A stretch of DNA of 64,000 bases from Accumulibacter sp. Lineage in GTDB: Bacteria; Pseudomonadota; Gammaproteobacteria; Burkholderiales; Rhodocyclaceae. The notes beneath the pieces were generated by a model. That model had not been told where the DNA came from, ran no database searches, and saw only the letters and a program-made list of their open reading frames with translations. Shown here one piece after another: positions 39,166 through 47,484 of the stretch; position 1 is the stretch's first letter; every line of letters starts with the position of its first letter. The stretch lies in contig JAFLDO010000025.1 in the NCBI GenBank assembly GCA_017302455.1, positions 1 through 64,000 on the forward strand, given 5' to 3'. Position numbers and translations under genes: made by a program.

Positions 39166-40371
39166 TCACTCGGTGCGCAGGGCGTCCACCGCGTCCAGCC
39201 GCGCCGCGCGCCTGGCCGGCAGCACGCCGGCGAGCAGGCCGATGAGCACGGCAATACTCTCGGCCAGCGCGACGAAGCTGAGCGGCGTGTGCACCGGCAG
39301 CGCCGGTACGAGCAGGTGAATCAACTGCGCCAGACCCATTCCCAGCAACAGTCCGAGCAGCCCGCCGAGCGCCGACAGGGCGATGGCCTCGCCGAGGAAC
39401 AGGCCGAGGATCGTTCGCCGCGGTGCGCCGAGGGCGACCAGCAGGCCGATTTCGCCAGTGCGCTCGGTGACCGCGATGGTCATGATGGTGACGATGCCGA
39501 CGCCGCCGACGAGCAGGGAAATGCTGCCGAGTGCGCCCACCGCCATGGTCAGCACGTCGAGGATATTGGACAGCGTGCGCAGCATGTCCTCCTGCGTCGT
39601 GATCGTGAAATCCTCGCGCCCGTGGCGGGCCTTGAGCGTCGCCACGACGCGCGCGCTGACCGCGGCGGCGGGCACGCCTTCCTCGTACGACAGATCGATC
39701 TTCATGATTCCGTCGCGGTTGTAGAGCTCGAGCGCGCGCGCCGTCGGGATGTAGGCAGCGTCGTCGAGGTCGATGCCGAGAAACTGTCCCTTCGCTTCGA
39801 GAACGCCGATGACGCGAAACTGCAGGCTGCCGACGCGCACGCGTGCGCCCAGCGGATTGTCGGCACCGAACAGTTCCTCCTTGAGCTTGGCGCCGAGGAC
39901 GATGAAGGCACGCGCATTGTCGGCGTCCTCGGCGGGCAGGAACTGGCCGCTGCGCACCCTGATGCTGAACACCTTGAGCATCTCGGCGCTGACCCCGTTC
40001 ACGGTGGTCCGGCGCAGGCGGCCATTGGCATTGATCTCGGTGTTGCCCCAGACGGTGGCGGTCATGCCGGTGATATGCGGCAGATGCTCGAGCGCGCGCG
40101 CGTCGTCGAGCGTCAGCGGCCGTACCGAGGTCGGGATGCCGGTCGGCGAGTGACCTGAGGTCTTGGTCTTGCCCGGCGCGACGCTGATCACGTTGGTGCC
40201 GAACTGCGTGAATTCGGCGAGCACGAAGCGATGGATGCCTTCGCCGATCGAGGTCAGCAGGATCACCGCCGCGATGCCGACGGCGATGCCGAGCAGTGTC
40301 AGAAAGCTGCGCAGCCGGTGCGCGGTGATCGCGCGCAACGCCAGTTGCAGGGAATCGCGCGGGCGGATCAT
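39166..40371 (-). CDS. orphan MacB/FtsX-type ABC permease
   Basis: 401 residues. One N-terminal helix, a large periplasmic domain (about 45-275) and three C-terminal helices ending in ARRAARLDAVDALRTE, the typical MacB/FtsX permease. The MacB_PCD core (LLGIAVGIAAVILLTSIGEG) is clear. No ATPase gene or macA adaptor is adjacent; upstream is a gene-free 580 bp. Confidence 0.9.
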   Translation of the reverse strand: MIRPRDSLQLALRAITAHRLRSFLTLLGIAVGIAAVILLTSIGEGIHRFVLAEFTQFGTNVISVAPGKTKTSGHSPTGIPTSVRPLTLDDARALEHLPHITGMTATVWGNTEINANGRLRRTTVNGVSAEMLKVFSIRVRSGQFLPAEDADNARAFIVLGAKLKEELFGADNPLGARVRVGSLQFRVIGVLEAKGQFLGIDLDDAAYIPTARALELYNRDGIMKIDLSYEEGVPAAAVSARVVATLKARHGREDFTITTQEDMLRTLSNILDVLTMAVGALGSISLLVGGVGIVTIMTIAVTERTGEIGLLVALGAPRRTILGLFLGEAIALSALGGLLGLLLGMGLAQLIHLLVPALPVHTPLSFVALAESIAVLIGLLAGVLPARRAARLDAVDALRTE

Positions 40372-40955
40372 TCAGCGTCCATCGCGCCGTCGAGCCGTCG
40401 ATATCGCACTCCCACGACGATTTCCGGAGTGTCGTCAGATCGATTGACATGCATGGTCATGACGCGCCCGACTGGCCAAAGAGATAGGCATGGTAGCCAT
40501 GTTATGGATACCGTTCAAGCCGTTCCGACAACCCGACGCAAGGCAATCCTCCCCTCGCACGGACCCTTGCCTCGCGGGTGCGAGCCACCTAGTAATCGCG
40601 ACCGCGTTGCCCCTGGGCATGTATTCAACGGTAGCGCAGGTATGGATTGGTGGTGGCTGCTGCCGCCAGCGGTTCTCGGCTGACGCCAATGTCGTGAAGA
40701 CTTGGCGCCCGTGCGGGTCGACGTTGATGGCGACCGGCGGCCGACCGAAGGGTGGCGGCGCAGCGCGGATTATTGCCTGATCTGGAATGGTGATTTGCGC
40801 CGCACGGTGATTCCCCTCAGAGGATTTTGCGCCGACCATGTCTACCCGTGACTGGCGCTCGTATTGGTCTCCCGGCAACTGCCCCGCCTCGTCGCCTCGT
40901 CGCCTCGTCGCCTCGTCGCCTCGTCGCCTCGTCCCTCACTCTCTGGAGAATCATC
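40372..40955. other. intergenic region, no gene recognised
   Basis: Six-frame reading gives only unsupported frames without family-like sequence. No ATPase remnant of the permease operon is seen. The last part (40886-40933) is an octamer repeat just in front of the GST gene. Confidence 0.5.
40886..40933 (+). repeat. six-copy octamer repeat GCCTCGTC upstream of the GST gene
   Basis: GCCTCGTC is repeated six times without a mismatch (40886-40933), ending 22 bp before the ATG of the glutathione transferase gene and just upstream of its CTGGAGAA ribosome binding site. Octamer tracts of this kind are prone to slipped-strand change. Confidence 0.9.
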
Positions 40956-41591
40956 ATGTCGGCCACACCCGCTACCCCCATCAAGCTCTATCGCCACCCC
41001 TTGTCCGGTCACGCCCATCGCGCGCAACTGATGCTGTCACTGCTCGATTTGCCGACGCAACTCGTCGACGTCGACCTGATGAAGGGCGCGCACAAGCAGC
41101 CCGAGTTCCTGGCCCTGAACCCGTTCGGCCAGGTTCCCGTGATCGACGACAACGGAACGATCGTTGCCGACTCGAACGCGATTCTCGTCTATCTGGCACG
41201 CCGGTACGGCGGCGAGCGCTGGCTGCCGAGCGACGCCGTCGGTGCAGCCGCGGTGCAACGGTGGCTGTCCGTGGCCGCCGGCCAGATCGCTTTCGGGCCG
41301 GCGGTAGCGCGTCTGGTGGTGGTATTCGGGGCGAAGAAGAATGCCGACGAAGCGATTGCCCTTGCGCACGCCGTCTTGAAGGTCATTGAAGATGAGTTAT
41401 CGCGGCACACCTTCCTCGTTGGTGACGGGATGACCATCGCCGATGTGGCTGCCTATACCTACCTCGCGCATGCCCCCGAGGGCAACGTGTCTCTGGACGC
41501 TTACCCGAAGGTGCGCGACTGGCTGGCCAGAATCGAAGGCCTGCCCGGCTTCGTTGGCATGCAGAAGACCGCCGTTGGACTGGCCACGTGA
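40956..41591 (+). CDS. glutathione S-transferase family protein
   Basis: 211 residues with the GST N-terminal thioredoxin fold ([48 protein letters not shown]) and the all-alpha C-terminal domain. Conserved SNAI motif of the glutathione site is present. The start is the ATG at 40956 with CTGGAGAA upstream. The next gene starts 25 bp downstream. Confidence 0.92.
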   Translation: MSATPATPIKLYRHPLSGHAHRAQLMLSLLDLPTQLVDVDLMKGAHKQPEFLALNPFGQVPVIDDNGTIVADSNAILVYLARRYGGERWLPSDAVGAAAVQRWLSVAAGQIAFGPAVARLVVVFGAKKNADEAIALAHAVLKVIEDELSRHTFLVGDGMTIADVAAYTYLAHAPEGNVSLDAYPKVRDWLARIEGLPGFVGMQKTAVGLAT

Positions 41592-41616
41592 TCAGCGGAA
41601 CCGGGAGTCGGCAAGA

Positions 41617-43686
41617 ATGAGCGCGGCAACAGCGTCCCCCTGGCACCGCGGCGAACGCGAGCTGCAACAGAGCGTCGGCGTCGCCGAGCGCATGGAGGTC
41701 TTCGGCCGCCAGGTCATCCGCGACTTCATGCCGGAGCAGCATCGCACGTTCTACCGGCAGCTCCCGTTCCTGGTGATCGCCGCCGTCGACGCGAGCGGCG
41801 ATCCCTGGGCGACACTCGTCGAGGCGCGTGCCGGTCTGGCGCAGTCAGCCGATGCGCGGCACCTGCAGATCAACGCCTTGCCAGGGCAAGGGGATCCCGC
41901 TGGCGATGCCCTGATGCCGGGCGACGGCATCGGCGTGCTCGGCATCGAGCTGCAAACGCGCCGCCGCAACCGCGTCAATGGCAGAGTCGTTGCGCGCGAC
42001 GACCGCCAGCTGACGCTGCAGGTCGAGCATGCCTTCGGCAACTGTCCGCAATACATTCAGGCGCGAGAGTTCAGGTTTTCCGGTGATCCCGCCGAGCCTT
42101 TCGTCGGCCGCACCGAAGTCCTGGTCAAGCTCGACGCCGAGGCCAATGCCATGATCCGGGCTGCCGATACCTTCTTCGTCGCCAGCTATGTGGATCCGGA
42201 GGGGGATGCCGGCAGACGCCAGGTCGACGCCTCCCATCGCGGCGGCAAGGCCGGCTTCGTGCGTATCGACGGCGATGTGCTGACCATCCCCGACTTTGCC
42301 GGTAACCTGCATTTCAACACGCTGGGCAATCTGCAGGTCAATCCGCGGGCCGGCCTGCTGTTCATCGACTTTGCCAATGGCGACCTGCTGCAGCTCACCG
42401 GCCGCACCGAACTGGTCCTGGCGGGCGACGAAGTCAGCAGTTTTCAGGGGGCCGAGCGGCTCTGGCGTCTGCACGTCGACAAGGCGGTGCGCCGCCGCGG
42501 CGTGCTGAAACTGCGCTGGCGTCTTGACGAAGTCTCGCCAAATTCGCTGATGACCGGGTCGTGGGAAGAAGCCCTGGCCCGCCAGCAGGCACAAGCACTG
42601 CGCAACCAGTGGCGGCGTTTTCGCATCGCACGCATCACCAACGAAAGCTCGACCATCAAGTCGTTCCATCTCGAAGCCGCCGACGGCGCCGGCTTGCCGC
42701 TCTTCAAGGCCGGGCAGCACCTGCCCATCCGGCTGGCCATCGCCGCGGAAGCCGCGCCGGTCATTCGCACCTACACCCTGTCGGCGGCGCCGTCGGATGG
42801 CTGCTACCGCATCAGCGTCAAACGCGAAGGACGGGTTTCGCAGTTCCTTCATGACCACACAGCCGTCGGCGATGAAATCGAGGCCCGTGCGCCACTGGGC
42901 AATTTCGTCGTGGACCCGCATGAACGCCGACCGCTCGTTCTCCTGTCGGCCGGGGTGGGAATCACCCCAATGCTCGCCATGCTGCGCGAGGTGGTGTACG
43001 AAGGCGTGCGTACCCGCCGCGTACGCCAGACCTTCTTCGTGCATGCGTCGCGCACCCTGGCCGAGCGGGCCTTCGCCAGCGAAATGCAGGAACTGGTCGA
43101 GCGTGCCGATGGTGCGGTCGAGGCGGTGCGCGTTCTCAGTCAGCCCGAACCCACGGCCGTTCTTGGCAGTGACTATGACGTTCAGGGCCGCATCGACCTG
43201 CGCTTGCTGAAGGCCATCCTGCCCTTCGACGATTTTGACTTCTACCTCTGCGGCCCGGCGGCGTTTGCCCAGGACCTGTACGACGGCTTGCGGGCGATGC
43301 AGATTGCCGACGAGCGAATTCACGTCGAGCAGTTTGGCCCCTCATCGCTACGCCGGCGGGTGACGGAAGCGGTCACGGAACCCGCCCCGCCCACCCTGCC
43401 GGCTGCCGAAACTTCCGTCGCGGTCGTGTTTGCGCGGACCGCCAAGGAGGCCCGCTGGCAACCGGGTGGCGGCAGCCTGCTCGAGCTGGCGGAAGCGCGC
43501 GGGCTGACGCCGGAATTCAGTTGCCGGGGCGGCTCGTGCGGCACCTGCAAGACCCGGATACTGGCAGGCCAGGTCAGCTACACGTCGCCGCCGGCGGTCG
43601 CCATGGGGACCGACGAGATTCTGATTTGCTGTTCGGTGCCGGCGGCGGAAGCCGGCGGCGCGGCTGGCCTGGTGCTCGACTTGTAA
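41617..43686 (+). CDS. PNPOx-like/NAD(P)H reductase/2Fe-2S ferredoxin fusion
   Basis: 689 residues, three modules. Residues about 1-330 belong to the pyridoxamine 5'-phosphate-oxidase-like flavin fold (FLVIAAVDASGDPWATLVEAR, FNTLGNLQVNPRAGLLFIDF). Residues about 335-585 are a FNR-type reductase (RTYTLSAAPSDGCYRISVKR, LLSAGVGITPMLAML, FYLCGPAAF). The C-terminus is a plant-type ferredoxin (CRGGSCGTC ... ILICCS). It looks like an electron-transfer flavoenzyme of the family including nitric-oxide/flavohaemoglobin-like reductases; the substrate is unknown. Not a P450 or globin. Confidence 0.85.
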   Translation: MSAATASPWHRGERELQQSVGVAERMEVFGRQVIRDFMPEQHRTFYRQLPFLVIAAVDASGDPWATLVEARAGLAQSADARHLQINALPGQGDPAGDALMPGDGIGVLGIELQTRRRNRVNGRVVARDDRQLTLQVEHAFGNCPQYIQAREFRFSGDPAEPFVGRTEVLVKLDAEANAMIRAADTFFVASYVDPEGDAGRRQVDASHRGGKAGFVRIDGDVLTIPDFAGNLHFNTLGNLQVNPRAGLLFIDFANGDLLQLTGRTELVLAGDEVSSFQGAERLWRLHVDKAVRRRGVLKLRWRLDEVSPNSLMTGSWEEALARQQAQALRNQWRRFRIARITNESSTIKSFHLEAADGAGLPLFKAGQHLPIRLAIAAEAAPVIRTYTLSAAPSDGCYRISVKREGRVSQFLHDHTAVGDEIEARAPLGNFVVDPHERRPLVLLSAGVGITPMLAMLREVVYEGVRTRRVRQTFFVHASRTLAERAFASEMQELVERADGAVEAVRVLSQPEPTAVLGSDYDVQGRIDLRLLKAILPFDDFDFYLCGPAAFAQDLYDGLRAMQIADERIHVEQFGPSSLRRRVTEAVTEPAPPTLPAAETSVAVVFARTAKEARWQPGGGSLLELAEARGLTPEFSCRGGSCGTCKTRILAGQVSYTSPPAVAMGTDEILICCSVPAAEAGGAAGLVLDL

Positions 43687-43755
43687 CGTACCGACGCCAG
43701 CTTCTCGCCGGCAGCGGGCATCGGCAAAAAATGACTCGAGGAAAGGGGTTTGTCC

Positions 43756-45195
43756 ATGAACGCGCTGGAAGTTGATGTCGCCATTATCGGCGCCGGCACT
43801 GCCGGAATGTCCGCCTACCGCGCCGCGCTGGCGCATACTCGTAGCGTGCTGGTGATCGAGGGAGGGGCATACGGGACCACCTGCGCACGCGTCGGTTGCA
43901 TGCCCAGCAAGCTATTGATTGCCGCCGCCGAGGCTGCGCATGCGGCAAGGCACGCCGAGGCCTTCGGTGTCGTCGTCGATTCGCTGCGCGTCGATGGCGC
44001 CGCCGTCATGCAGCGGGTTCGCGATGAACGCGACCGCTTCGTCGGCTTCGTCACCGAGGCGGTGGACCATTGGCCGGCCGAGCACCGCCTGCGCGGTCAC
44101 GCCCGTTTCCTCGACGGTCACACGCTGCAGGTTGGCGAGCACACGCGTGTCGAGGCGCGGCGCATCGTCATCGCCACCGGCTCGCACCCCAACGTGCCGG
44201 CCGAATGGCGCGAGGCCGCCGGCGATCGGCTGATCGTCAACGACGACGTCTTTGCCTGGCAATCGCTACCGCAGTCCGTCGCCGTGCTCGGTACCGGGGT
44301 GATTGCCCTGGAGCTGGCGCAGGCCCTGCATCGACTGGGCGTGCGCGTCGGTGTCTACGGCCGCAGCGAGCGCGTCGGCCCACTCACCGACCCCGCCCTG
44401 CAGGCCGAAGCGCGCAAGATCTTCGCCGATGAACTGCCGATGCGCCTGGGCGTGTCCGACCTGCATCTTCGGCGTGTCGGCAACGAGGTCGCCGTCCGCG
44501 TCGGTGACGAAGAACCTGCCGCTGAACGACGCTACGCGTGGATACTGGCGGCGAGCGGCCGCCGTCCGAATCTGCAGGCCCTCGGCTTGCCGCAGAGCGG
44601 GCTGCCGCTGGATACGCGTGGCGTGCCCATGTTCGATCCGTGCACGGGCCAGATCGCCGACAGCCACGTCTTCATCGCCGGCGACGCCACCCATGAGCGG
44701 GAGATCCTCCACGAGGCGGCGGACGAGGGCCGCATCGCCGGTGACAATGCCGGCCGCTTCCCCGATGTGCGCGTGCGTCCGCGTCGCGCGCCGCTGTCGG
44801 TGGTGTTCTCCGATCCGCAGATCATGCTCGCCGGACAGAGCCACGCGCAGTTGCTGCGCTCAGGGGCGGACTTTGCCGTGGGGGAGGTCTCGTTCGAAGA
44901 TCAGGGGCGCAGCCGCGTGATGCTGAAGAATCGCGGTGCCCTGCATCTCTATGCCGAGCGGCGCAGCGGTCGCCTGCTGGGTGCCGAGATGCTCGGTCCG
45001 GCGGCGGAGCATCTGGGGCATCTGCTCGCCTGGTCGGTGCAGCGAGGCGACAGCGTGCAGGAGATGCTCGACAGTCCCTTCTACCACCCAGTCATCGAAG
45101 AGGGCCTGCGAACGGCGCTGCGCGGGCTGCAGCGTGCCCTGCGCATGGGGCCGCCGCCCATCGAGCATTGCCTGGACTGTGGTCCGGGCGCGTGA
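43756..45195 (+). CDS. dihydrolipoamide dehydrogenase-like flavoprotein
   Basis: 479 residues. FAD-binding start VAIIGAGTAGMSAYRAA, redox-active pair in TTCARVGCMPSKLL, NAD-binding AVLGTGVIALELAQAL and the C-terminal FYHPVIEEGLR catalytic His-Glu. The ATG at 43756 with GAGGAAAGG upstream is preferred to the TTG at 43750. No 2-oxoacid dehydrogenase genes are near, so this is probably a lone class I disulfide reductase; substrate unknown. Confidence 0.88.
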   Translation: MNALEVDVAIIGAGTAGMSAYRAALAHTRSVLVIEGGAYGTTCARVGCMPSKLLIAAAEAAHAARHAEAFGVVVDSLRVDGAAVMQRVRDERDRFVGFVTEAVDHWPAEHRLRGHARFLDGHTLQVGEHTRVEARRIVIATGSHPNVPAEWREAAGDRLIVNDDVFAWQSLPQSVAVLGTGVIALELAQALHRLGVRVGVYGRSERVGPLTDPALQAEARKIFADELPMRLGVSDLHLRRVGNEVAVRVGDEEPAAERRYAWILAASGRRPNLQALGLPQSGLPLDTRGVPMFDPCTGQIADSHVFIAGDATHEREILHEAADEGRIAGDNAGRFPDVRVRPRRAPLSVVFSDPQIMLAGQSHAQLLRSGADFAVGEVSFEDQGRSRVMLKNRGALHLYAERRSGRLLGAEMLGPAAEHLGHLLAWSVQRGDSVQEMLDSPFYHPVIEEGLRTALRGLQRALRMGPPPIEHCLDCGPGA

Positions 45196-45441
45196 ACTTC
45201 GCGCCTGCAGCCGGCGCATGATCGGCGTCCACACGGGCGAGGCGCCGACTGGCGTCAAGCGCGGCCAGCAGCGCAGTGTCCGCTGCGCCAAGCGAACGCC
45301 GATTCAGTTCGGCGCCCGCTACCGAGTGCGGGCACCATCGTCATTGCACTCGAGCGTGCCGGGACCGTGGTGGCTGTTCCGCTTGCAGCACCTGGCAAGT
45401 AGTTGAAGCCGCCACCCCACCCGTCCGCCCACGTCTGGCCG

Positions 45442-46932
45442 CTACGCCGGACCGGTAGTGCCCGCTTGCTGGTGAATGTACTTCCTGGCAGTGCGTCTAT
45501 CCAACCCGGTGCGCCGTGCAACTTCTTCATAGGTGCCCAGGCGCTTGTAGAGCAGTTGACAATAGCGGGCAAGCAAGGCGCTTGCTTCGAGCCGACCGTC
45601 GTCGATCGCTTGCAGCAAGGCTTCGCTGCTCGCTCCGGCTGACGCCTCGATGGCGGCATCGTAACGTCCGGTGAGCAGGACGCGACGCACCGCCTGTTCG
45701 AGTTCGCGCACATTGCCCGGCCACGGATAATCGGGTGGCAGGCAGCCGGCGAGCGCGTCAAGGACGCGTCCGCCGACCGTTGCGTCGGCAACGCCGAGCA
45801 TGCGCGTCACCAGTAGCCCGACCAGTCTCGCCAGCTCGTCCGGCGCCTCGGCGAGTCGCTGGCGCAGCGTCGGCAGCGTGATGGCGTCCGAGCACAGGCG
45901 GTAATAGAAGTCGTGACGAAATTCGCCGCGCGCGATCAGTTGATGTACGGGTCGATTGGTAGCGGCGATGACTCGTCCGGCAAAGCGCTGTGGCTGGTGA
46001 CTGCCGATCGGCGTGAAACTTCGCTCCTGCAATACCTGCAGGAGCTTGATCTGAATCGGGATGCTGACCTCGCCGATTTCGTCGAGAAGCAGCGTGCCGT
46101 GCGCGCTCGAGCGCGCGAGAACGCCGTCGTGGTGCTCGATGGCGCCGGTGAAGGCACCCTTGCGATGGCCAAACAGCTCGGATTCGATCAGGGTCTCCGG
46201 GAACTGTGACAGGTTGATGGCGATGAAACTCTCGGCGAAGTTGGCGGCGAAACGCCGCTGGTGCCACAGGTAGGGGATGTGCCCCGAACGGCCGATCGCC
46301 GCCGCCGCCTGACCCTTGCCGGTTCCTGTTTCCCCCAATAGCAGGGTCGAGAAATCTTCCATCCGTTTCCACAGATGGGTGTCGAACAACTGCATGTCAT
46401 GGGTGAAAACGTTGTTCCAGAGAGCCCGCCGCAAGCTTTTCATCGATGGACTCTCGCCCACCAGTCCGGCTTCGATGAAGTAGTACGCCCGCCGCAATTG
46501 GTGAAAGAGGGCGAAATAACGAGCCGCTTCTTCTTCGGAAAAGCCTCGGCGGACCAGTTCGCCGAGGAGTCGGTCGGCCAGCGTCGCGTCGACCCGCGTT
46601 TCCCGTCGACTGGCCTGGCGCTCGATCAGGGCGTCCATACCTGCCAGATGGCGGTGATAAACGTCGAAAAGGAATACCGGCTTCGCGCAGCGGGCGTCCT
46701 CGGCGCTCAAATCACTCAACGCGAACGTCCCCTGCGCATCCAGCGCCTGCAATCGGCGACTGATGACCGTCATCAGGGCTTCGGCGTCGGCCATCCCCGG
46801 CCGCATGACGTCCCCGGCGACTTCGCGCACCTGCCGCGCCCGTGCGTCCGAGAAGGGATTGGCGAAAACGATCTTGCCGACGCGCAGAAAGAAGTCTCGA
46901 TCACGCGCCGTCAGCATCTGCGACGCAGCCAT
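45442..46932 (-). CDS. sigma-54-dependent transcriptional activator
   Basis: 496 residues. A unique N-terminal sensory region (about 1-155, no receiver, GAF or PAS motif), a AAA+ domain with Walker A GETGTGKG (200-207) and GAFTGA (259-264), and a C-terminal helix-turn-helix (EEVARRTGLDRRTARKYI). It is divergent from the operon at 47095, which is preceded by a -24/-12 promoter. It probably senses a specific signal and activates that operon. Confidence 0.92.
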   Translation of the reverse strand: MAASQMLTARDRDFFLRVGKIVFANPFSDARARQVREVAGDVMRPGMADAEALMTVISRRLQALDAQGTFALSDLSAEDARCAKPVFLFDVYHRHLAGMDALIERQASRRETRVDATLADRLLGELVRRGFSEEEAARYFALFHQLRRAYYFIEAGLVGESPSMKSLRRALWNNVFTHDMQLFDTHLWKRMEDFSTLLLGETGTGKGQAAAAIGRSGHIPYLWHQRRFAANFAESFIAINLSQFPETLIESELFGHRKGAFTGAIEHHDGVLARSSAHGTLLLDEIGEVSIPIQIKLLQVLQERSFTPIGSHQPQRFAGRVIAATNRPVHQLIARGEFRHDFYYRLCSDAITLPTLRQRLAEAPDELARLVGLLVTRMLGVADATVGGRVLDALAGCLPPDYPWPGNVRELEQAVRRVLLTGRYDAAIEASAGASSEALLQAIDDGRLEASALLARYCQLLYKRLGTYEEVARRTGLDRRTARKYIHQQAGTTGPA

Positions 46933-46948
46933 GACAGCACCTCACAAG

Positions 46949-46980
46949 CATGTACAAAAAATGCAATTGCTGCATACATG
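46949..46980. promoter_or_regulatory. inverted-repeat site upstream of the sigma-54 promoter
   Basis: CATGTA at 46949-46954 and TACATG at 46975-46980 are inverted, with an inner ATGCA...TGCAT pair at 46961-46975. They lie about 80 bp upstream of the -24 element, the usual distance for a bacterial enhancer-binding site. Probably the binding site for the divergent activator; inference only. Confidence 0.5.
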
Positions 46981-47040
46981 AAACGCGTATCAGCAGCAAG
47001 AATCCGGCGGTAGCCGCATTGTAGATCAACACCTTACGGA

Positions 47041-47056
47041 TGGCACGCAAACTGCT
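47041..47056 (+). promoter_or_regulatory. sigma-54 (-24/-12) promoter
   Basis: TGGCACG, four bases, then CTGCT: the GG and GC doublets are separated by exactly 10 bp, as in the consensus TGGCACG-N4-TTGCW with one mismatch (C for T). The predicted transcription start is near 47066, 29 bp before the ATG at 47095. Confidence 0.85.
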
Positions 47057-47094
47057 CGATGACCGATGCCTTAACAACCACGAAGGAGCACGCG

Positions 47095-47484
47095 ATGAAC
47101 CCTACCCTCAACCACATCAACCTCTGGATGGCCTGGATCGGCATCCTGCTGGGACTGCTCAGCGGTGCGCTGATCGGCCTTTTCTTCCACCGCGACGAGT
47201 GGCTGGGTGGCTACGGCAGCTGGCGTCGCCGCCTGCTGCGACTTGGTCACATCAGCTTCTTCGGGATCGCGTTTCTCAACCTCGCGTTCGCCAACACGGT
47301 CAGCCTGGCTGGAGCGACAGCACCCGCCTTCGCTGCCTGGTCGTTGGTGGCAGGCGCCGTGCTGATGCCGGCCATTTGTTTTCTTGCGGCATGGCGCCCG
47401 AGCTTCCGTCACCTTTTCTTCTTGCCAGTGGTGGCGCTGATCAGCGGCGCCGTGAGCCTGCTCGCTGGCGAGGTGCTGCCATGA
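47095..47484 (+). CDS. small four-helix membrane protein
   Basis: 129 residues from the ATG at 47095, which has GAAGGAG 8 nt upstream. Four hydrophobic helices (around 9-28, 48-65, 75-93 and 103-125) with an Arg-rich loop (WRRRLLRLGH). No family recognised. It is the first gene behind the sigma-54 promoter and overlaps the radical SAM gene by 4 bp (ATGA), so the two are probably linked in function. Confidence 0.8.
   Translation: MNPTLNHINLWMAWIGILLGLLSGALIGLFFHRDEWLGGYGSWRRRLLRLGHISFFGIAFLNLAFANTVSLAGATAPAFAAWSLVAGAVLMPAICFLAAWRPSFRHLFFLPVVALISGAVSLLAGEVLP

Noticed and set aside
40435-40878. Minus-strand ORF as missing MacB ATPase
   Set aside because: No Walker A, signature or Walker B motif in any frame of this gap.
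40886-40933. Possible CRISPR or binding-site array
   Set aside because: Units are directly adjacent octamers with no spacers; a simple sequence repeat.
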